From Salvia splendens (Eukaryota > Streptophyta > Magnoliopsida > Lamiales > Lamiaceae): 64,000 bases of DNA. The translations under genes and the position numbers were made by a program. The notes under the pieces were generated by a model that was not told the origin of the DNA, made no database searches, and was given only the letters and a program-made list of their open reading frames with translations. Shown piece after piece: positions 57,217 through 64,000 of the stretch (position 1 is the first letter of the stretch; the number at the start of each line of letters is the position of its first letter). The stretch spans positions 16,152,589 through 16,216,588 of the forward strand of contig NC_056052.1 of NCBI RefSeq assembly GCF_004379255.2, in the 5' to 3' direction.

Positions 57217-59990
57217 TGTCACGACCACAACTTCTTAGTCAAAGAAAGTGTGGTTATTTCGCGACTAAAACTTACTAAATGGTCTCAACTCATCATAAAT
57301 AGATAATCAAAACATGGGAAACATTGTCTGAATGTAAAAGAGAGTACAACCATGAGTAATTTCTGGGTCATTGTCTTTACTAAAACAAAGTCTAGATTCT
57401 CGCAGCGGAAAAGTACCAAGACGGTGTAATATGTATGAAGACATACTACATCAGCTATCTCCCTTCTTGCCTAACTTAATTTACTTTCTTTCCCAACACC
57501 TCCTCCGTTGCGACTACGATCAACCTACACATTAAGGAAAATAATATGCAGGGCTGAGTATTTGGTATACTCGGTGGGCTCATGCCGAAAACATTTCTCT
57601 TTTAGTTGTCAGCCAAACTTGAGTGAACACGGGATTTTTCTGAAAACAATTCCCGGTCACTAAAACTGTTATTTCTTTCTGAAAATAGACTGCAGTCATA
57701 GAACTTCTCATGAAATACCATATCTGATCTGTGTGAACCGGGAATGTGGCCACATTCCAATGGTCTCTGGACCGGCCAACGCTAGCGCTAGCTCACGGTC
57801 CCTATGTGTACACTAGTCCGAGTAAGGTTTGCGGCCCTACTGGGACCCGAATTTGATTAAATTGGTTTGGCATAGCCAAATAGATAGGCAATCATAAAAT
57901 CAAAACTGGGCATGACAACTCATTCAAAATAATCATGTTTACACACAAAACACGCTTGGAAAGAAAAGGAGAGCCTACCTCGTTTGTTCAAACTCTTTCA
58001 AACGGGCGCTCCCTGACTTGAGAGTACTCGTCGTGCGACGACGTTCCTTTATAACAAATAATATACTTAAATTAGGCTTTAAGTAATTATTTATCTTGCA
58101 TGTATGCATGCCTAAGCGTGTGCTTACTCTTTTATTTTCTTCTTTCTAGATTTAGAAATCTTAAATCCTTAATTAAATCGGTGATTTAATTTATTCGGAA
58201 ACTGGCCGAACTGTTTGGGTATATAAAAATCCCGGATTATCTGAAGTATTTTGAAATACCTTCTTGGCTAATAAAGTTCCTGTCTAAGTATTTATTAACT
58301 ATTAATTCAACACGGCTTAATAAATTTCTTTTCATCCGTGGCTTAGGGGACTAATTCCATTATACTTTTGAATTAGTCTAAGGTAATGGCTCCAACTAAA
58401 ATATTAGTCCAAGTAATTAATTCTCATGCCCAGTTAGGATTTAATTATTCTGGCCCAGAATGCATACTTCCTTAACCAAACCGACCCAGCCCTCTTTTCT
58501 ATGGCCCAATTTATTTTATTCCTCTGGGCCCCATTACTTAATTTAAGAGGCCCACTTTGAAATAATGGGCAAAGCGCAAATTTTGGAGAAATACTCCCAT
58601 CCGTCAGCCGCCTCTCTCTCATTTCCTCTTCAAGCTCGATTTTTCTTCCCCAAATCAAAAATCGAATCCCTAGCATCCTCCACTCGGTGACCCCCACCGC
58701 TGCTCGTCGTTCGCCGTCGTCCCGGCTCACTCTGGTCCTCCTTTCTCGAACCCTCTCTCTCTGTCCTCTCACGACGCTCCCAATTTGGAGAAATTGAGTA
58801 GCGAAGCCCCAGCTTCCATTTGAGGTGGGGTCTGGACCGGAGGAAGAAACAACGTCGCTGACATCTCTTCTTCGGAACGCGCACGGAGCTGCTGGAAACA
58901 GCAGGGGTTCTCCGTCGCCTCGGGAGACTTCAGCCGACGCTGCCGATTCGCGCTGCTGGTTCTAGACGGCACGGCGTCGCCGCCGATTCTGCTCCATCAT
59001 GGTGCTGCTGTGCCTACACCGGCAGCTTCGAGCTCACTCTCTCTGTCGGGCTCTCTCTCTCTCCAATGGATCTCGTCAGCGTACGAAGTCGCTGTTCAAC
59101 CACGGCAGCGTCTCCTCTATGTTCCTAGGTTCTCATGATGTGGGGTTCTAAGGCATGCTCCTCTGTTCTCGAGCTTCTATGTTCCTACTTCTCATGTTCT
59201 AGCTATTTACGTGTTCTATATGATGCAATTATGGTGTTGAGGGGATTACTTCTTGTGAATGTGTTAGCTTGGAGTGGTCGGTTTCTGGTTATGCTTAAAA
59301 CCGCGCTCTCTGCTTGCAATCTGATCCCCTTCACTCTTACTTGCTATACAACTAAATGGAGGGTGTTGTGGTGTGGTATATTGTAACTGAGGGGCTTAGC
59401 ATGTGTATATATACACATATCTTGTAACTGAAAGCTGCCAAGTTTGTTGCTTGGCTGGAAAGAAGGAGTCCTTAGGCAAGTTTGTTGCTTGGCTTGAAAG
59501 AAGGAGTGAAAGGCTGGCTGGAATTGCTTCTTCAACTCCAGCAAATTTTCCATCCTTCAAAAGGTATTGTCACTCTTTCCTTGTCAATACATAATGTTAG
59601 TTTGCCTTTTATCCCATGCAATTCAAATCCCTTTTTCGTGCGTTTCTGGCAGGAGCTGAGGCTGGCTGCCGAGGCTGCTTCCCTCGTGGTCTCGCCCTCT
59701 CGGGCTTTCTGGAATCTTGGCCGAGACGGCCTATTGATGAAAAATCGACATAGTTGCTAGGGGTTTCAACAATGTAATAGTGTAGTTCGACTTAACCTAC
59801 TTCCCAACATGTACGAAAAGTTCGATACTAGTTGGTGTGTACTTTCTAACAATTGTAACTCCTTAGTTTGAATTTCTTCATATTGTATTTATAAACTTTT
59901 ATTTAAGAAATAAAAGATGCTCTATCATTCTTCATCAAATTTCTAGTATTTATTTCAAAATTCTAGAGAATCTAGGGCTCGGCTGTTACA
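57217..59990 (-). mobile_element. Reverse-oriented solo LTR, chromovirus family, with perfect TSD
   Basis: 2,774 bp, plus strand TGTCACGACC...GGCTGTTACA, flanked by GAATT (57212-57216 and 59991-59995). The conserved block is present in reverse (GGGCTGAGTATTTGG at 57552; GGCCACATTCC near 57742). A GC-rich stretch at 58590-59100 corresponds in position to the GC-rich part of the 10597 LTR. No internal sequence. Confidence 0.9.
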
Positions 59991-59995
59991 GAATT

Positions 59996-61236
59996 TTTTC
60001 GACCCTTATATATATTGTTAGTTTTAAATAACAAAGCTTGAAATTTCATGATTTGTTATTTCTATTTTGAAAGATAGTTAATTATTGAAGATTTTAGCTT
60101 CAATTTTCCAATTTTTAATAGTGTATAATTCCTCTTGTCTATATATATTAATTGTCAAATAAAAAATTATATATAAATAAGGAATATTGGTTTTATAAAA
60201 TCATAGACTTTGGCCAAATTCTGGTAGTTTTCACGAACTTTAAAATTAGTATGAAATATTAAAAACCAAGCGATTCAAATTAGATATTTTCGGCAAAAGC
60301 TTATTCTACATGGGAAACCGTGAAAAACTATGATATTTTAGATTACTTTTTATGTTTGTGACAAGTAGGATAAAAAGTCACGTAGAAAGTCATGTTGATT
60401 TAGTCGTATCAAGTACGATAAAAAGCTATGTATGTCAGTCGGATATGGTAATTGATTAACTGGAGAAAATAACAAACGGAACGTATAATTTGTAGTAATA
60501 TTTTAGTCCATTTTAAATTTTGTGAAAAATACCAAAACTTGATCAAAGTTTAGATAGAGATATATATAAATTAATGTAACCATTATCAAATTGTTGAGAG
60601 GGGCGCGAGCCGGGATGAGGTGGGGCAGTTTTATTTTTATATTTCTATTTTTATAATAATACATCTTATTGGAGGGATAGTAACTTTATATGCGTACATG
60701 TGTATTCCAAAACTGATTTAGGAATTGGCAATCAACATTTTAGATTAATTTAATTATTTATGGTCACGAGTTTAATACAAAGACATGAGCAACGTGAAGA
60801 GACACACAGTTCGAGCAGCTAAATCTAAGTAGTCGTGAACTTTGAGTCTTATTTTTTTGGGTAAAAACAGATAAACCCTTTAGGTTTGGTCTAAAAAAAT
60901 GGAAAATGATTAGACGTTGGTTAGCAATAACAACCTAGTACTATAAAACCAATGTGGCAATGTCTGCCTCATAATTTCTTTAACTGGTGAAATGCCTATT
61001 ATCTAGTATTTAATTAATCTCAGTTAATTTCCAGACCAAGATAATTTTACGGTATATCAATCAAAACATTTACTAATATGTTTAGTTATCTCTACTACAA
61101 GCCCAACTATTTATAAAGGCCCTAGTACGATAAGTATGTAACATATACCCCATTATTATATGATTATAACTCGAGCCATAACAAAATTATTCCAGAAAAC
61201 TATGAGCAAATTGAAAAAAAACATATATAATATCAG
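59996..61236. other. AT-rich intergenic-like segment
   Basis: No coding, RNA gene or repeat ends recognised. A short GC-rich word GGGGCGCGAGCCGGGATGAG occurs at 60601. Confidence 0.35.
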
Positions 61237-61482
61237 TCTAAAAAAAATAGTTTCATTTTGTCATTTCAGGATGTCCACATAAATCCGTCACATTTCTAAA
61301 AATAGAAAAATAATTTCTCATACTTTACCCATTTTTTCTCCTTTCTCCCATACTTTACTTACTTTTTCTCCAAAACTCTCTTATTTTACCTACTTTTTCA
61401 CTTTCTCTCTTACTTTTTCTATTTCTCATTAAAACTCGTATCATCCACAAATGAGATTGATTTTTTGGATGGAGGGAGTATA
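61237..61482 (+). mobile_element. Degenerate Stowaway-like MITE 3
   Basis: About 245 bp. The right end TTTTTTGGATGGAGGGAGTA is clear; the left end TAAAAAAAATAGTTTCATTT is its degraded inverted partner. A relative of the same size is at 63217-63462. Confidence 0.55.
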
Positions 61483-61545
61483 AAACAGTCCATGATGCCT
61501 AATCCAAGTAAAAGGGAATCGTTGAGGCACCAAATTAATGACTAA

Positions 61546-63120
61546 GGGCATCATTAACCCCGTCTCCATTTCCGGCCCCAAGTCCCCTCCACGTCATCAT
61601 TCCTCTACAGTTGCGGCCCAGGCCCCAACTGCTGTAACCCTGCAGGTTGCGGCCTGGGCCGCAACTAATAAATGACACTATTCACAACTCCAACCTATTT
61701 AACTCGTAAACGCAATTCGTTGAACAATTGAAACCGGAAAAATGCATTGTTCATTAGAAATTAACATTACATTACTAGACGAAGCAAATTTGAAATACAA
61801 GAAACCCTGGCCACGACTACTACTTCTTCATTCGGGCGCGAAGGTAGGCGATCATCTCACGGTGCAACTCGATCTCCTCGTCCGACATCTTCGATGTATC
61901 CCTCGATGTCAACTCCGTCAGCTGGCTCATCCGCCATGTAATATTCATCTCCGACAAAGTGTCGGCCATCTTATCCAGAGACGGATTGGTCGGCGGTGGC
62001 ACCATAGCGGAGTTGCTCGCAGCTGCCTTCCCCTTTGCTTTCCTCTTGGCCGCCTTTGTTCCTATCGGGCGGCTCTGAATGCTAGGAGAGGAGCAGAAGA
62101 CATCGTCGTCCGTCACGTTGAGGTCGATCGCCGGACCTCCTTCGCTGGAAGAGTAGTTTCCGGAGGCGGAAACTTTGGTTCTCTTCGCCGCACCTGTTGC
62201 CGCCGGCTCGGCACCGCTGGTGTACTTCGGGCTCTTCTCGACGAGCTTCCAAACTTCAAAGTACTTGAAGGTCTTCTTCCCGTCAGTGAAGAACGCATCC
62301 TTCGCCTTCTTGACGAGGTCCGCCTCGCTGTGCCCGCTCGGCCACATACGGACTACGTTGGCCCACTTTCCGTTCCACTTGCTCATATCCGCCTGGACCC
62401 GGCCCCAATGCTTGCGCAGCTTCACGTAGCTACGCTCGATCGACCCTTTCGGACGGCCAGCGTTATATTTCTGCGCAATCCGCTCCCAAAAAGCCTTGCT
62501 GGTTGCCGATGATAGGATCCTCGGCGACATCGATGTAGTTCCTCGCAAGCCACAATGTCTCGTGCGGAGTGTACTTCTTCGGCCCATCCTCCTCCCTGAC
62601 CTTCTTCTTTCCCCGCTCTTGAGCGGGCTCCATATCACTGAGCTCGAAATCTTCGGTGTTGACCGGCAATGTAATGTCGACGTTGCTACCGACTCCCGGA
62701 CTAGGTTGTGTCTGCGATGGTTGCGACGACGGTATGTACCAATTGTTCGAGTTAACGAACTCCTCCATCTCACGTTGATCGCTGTTGAACCAATCCATTG
62801 GCGCCGAAACAAAGGGTATAATAGAGTATTGAAATGGAACGCGAGATTGAAATGGATGGAACGCAAGCTCGTATTTATAGACATCGAATTAAAAAAAAAT
62901 TGGATTTGCAGCCCGGCCCGAAGAGCGTGTAACGCTGGGCCGGGCCGCGGGACATGCGGCCCGTCACCGTGCAACCCCGTCCCGGGCCGGGACACGGGAC
63001 GCTCACCAGGCCGGGAACGCGGCCCCGGGACCGGCCTGGGCCGTGACTTGCCTCCGTGTAACGCATGGGACGGGCCGGGACTCGCGATTTGCGACCCGGC
63101 CCGACGCGTTACAGATGCTC
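61546..63120 (-). mobile_element. PIF/Harbinger-type element 2, ORF1 only
   Basis: 1,575 bp. Inverted ends GGGCATCATTAACCCCGTC and the complement of GAGCATCTGTAACGCGTC, flanked by TAA (61543-61545 and 63121-63123). Ends are related to those of element 1 (GAGCATC...AAC). It encodes only ORF1, on the minus strand. GC-rich, near-palindromic GGCCCGGCC-type repeats fill the right subterminal region (62910-63110). Confidence 0.85.
61820..62798 (-). pseudogene. Harbinger element 2 ORF1, Myb/SANT-like, one frameshift
   Basis: Starts MDWFNSDQREMEEF at 62798. The first frame is good to about 62500, ending in the conserved NYIDVAEDPIIGNQQ. The homology then continues in another frame (SKAFWERIAQKYNAGRPKGS, ...TFKYFEVWKLVEKSPKY) to a stop just before 61820. 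One small indel near 62500 therefore splits an approximately 325-codon gene. The C-terminus has an NLS-like KAAKRKAKGKAAA and a helical EEIELHREMIAYLRARMKK end. The domain plan equals that of element 1. Confidence 0.8.
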
Positions 63121-63216
63121 TAATGTAGATGGGATTGGGCGGGGTCCACTGACCATACCGTCAGCTCTCGAGTGCAGTAAAATTGTGTTCACATAATGCC
63201 TATTAAACTCTAGTTA

Positions 63217-63462
63217 ATAAAAATAGTCTCATTTTGTAGTTTTGGGTTTTCCATTAAATAAAATAGCCTCGTTTCTAAAAATGGAAATTTTTTTATACTC
63301 CATCCACTTTTTCTTCTTTCTTCCATATTTTATCCACTTTTTCACCATATCTCTCTTACTTCACATACTTTTTCTCATTTCCTACTCCATTACTTTACCA
63401 ATTTCTAATTAAAACTCGTGACGTTCACAAATGATACTACTTTTTTTTGGACGCATGGAGTA
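63217..63462 (+). mobile_element. Degenerate Stowaway-like MITE 4
   Basis: Left end AATAAAAATAGTCTCATTTT and right end TTTTTTGGACGCATGGAGTA parallel MITE 3, with the same interior motif TTTCTAAAAATGGAAA. Confidence 0.5.
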
Positions 63463-64000
63463 TATCTTAACTGCTCATATATATAAGCTTTGACGTTATT
63501 CTGTCGTGGTATATGTACAATTGTGTGTGCCCGGAGTTGGTTTATATAAATAAAACATGGCATACTTAGTAGCAAGATTTGTGTGTTAATGATAAGTGAT
63601 CATTTATCATGTCTATGATCATCTTCTCAATTGAGGTGCAGTGTAATGCCTTTTCCGGCATCATCCCCTTTATTTTTAAAGGTCCGTCGTCTTGATCAAC
63701 GGTCTCATCAGTTCATCTTGAAATATCAAATCATGCCAAGAACAACTAGAAAACAAAAAAAATGATATTTTAGTCAACCTCATCAGTTTTTTTTTCTTAA
63801 ATGATTCATCAGTGCACCAAAATATCTTCTTAGGTGATGTTCCGTTGCCAAGAAAAAATAATACCAAGATATAATTTAGGATTGAGTTATGAGATTATTT
63901 TAGTTATAGGGGTTAGCTAAGACTAATTATCCCATGATTATCCATCTAGGATTGAGTTGTGAGATTGAATCTCATGAACTAAACACACTATAATTTTAAT
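63463..64000. other. Unassigned end of window
   Basis: AT-rich. GGATTGAGTTATGAGATT is nearly repeated (63878 and 63950). No gene recognised. Confidence 0.3.

Noticed and set aside
58434..59386. ORFs of 60-112 codons as host genes
   Set aside because: They fall inside the solo LTR bounded by a GAATT duplication, on both strands, without recognisable domains.

Overview
This window is repetitive nuclear DNA of a flowering plant, most likely a eudicot. I found no host gene I could defend. Nearly everything recognisable is a transposable element or a broken remnant. The plant call rests on Athila-type gag and protease, a Tekay/Del chromovirus primed from initiator tRNA-Met, ORF1-only PIF/Harbinger elements, Stowaway-like MITEs and a Helitron with a plant-type terminus. 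Family assignments come from reading motifs, since no database search could be run.

Layout. Bases 1-8640 are Athila-like copy A: LTR end, tRNA-Asp-type primer site, broken gag, protease, then a second ORF of the ATHILA ORF-1 type. A reverse-oriented solo chromovirus LTR (2729-5722) splits it. From about 8800 comes LTR D (minus strand), which resumes at 40646-40880. It was split by Athila-like copy B (9991-40645, near-identical 5-bp target duplication). Copy B itself holds a complete but decayed Tekay/Del-like element (10597-24030, perfect TSD AGATC), whose 3' LTR carries another solo LTR (21307-23155, TSD GAGAA). Copy B also holds a 10.6-kb segment (24164-34763) between 73-bp direct repeats. 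That segment contains a Harbinger element (24402-33356, TSD TAA) with a 7.1-kb Helitron (26057-33187) inside it. The deepest nesting is thus D, B, 10.6-kb segment, Harbinger, Helitron; A may be an outer host of D, but that junction is unclear.

Bases 40881-54926 are a mosaic of TGATAA-type LTR retroelement pieces: LTRs D, E, F, G and H, a gag relic at 47.7-48.9 kb, and fragment copy C (41491-42989) between 143/160-bp direct repeats of a hAT-like relic. This stretch also holds a cluster of six near-identical hairpins. Bases 54927-64000 are AT-rich, with one more reverse solo LTR (57217-59990, TSD GAATT), degenerate MITEs and a second ORF1-only Harbinger element (61546-63120, TSD TAA).

The strongest leads are: a pol-less Athila family seen as three copies, two sharing the same LTR-to-gag fusion junction; the hairpin cluster; a cluster of AGCGACCGCT-type near-palindromes in the LTR and UTRs of that family; and two segments flanked by long direct repeats that look like break-repair filler rather than transposition.
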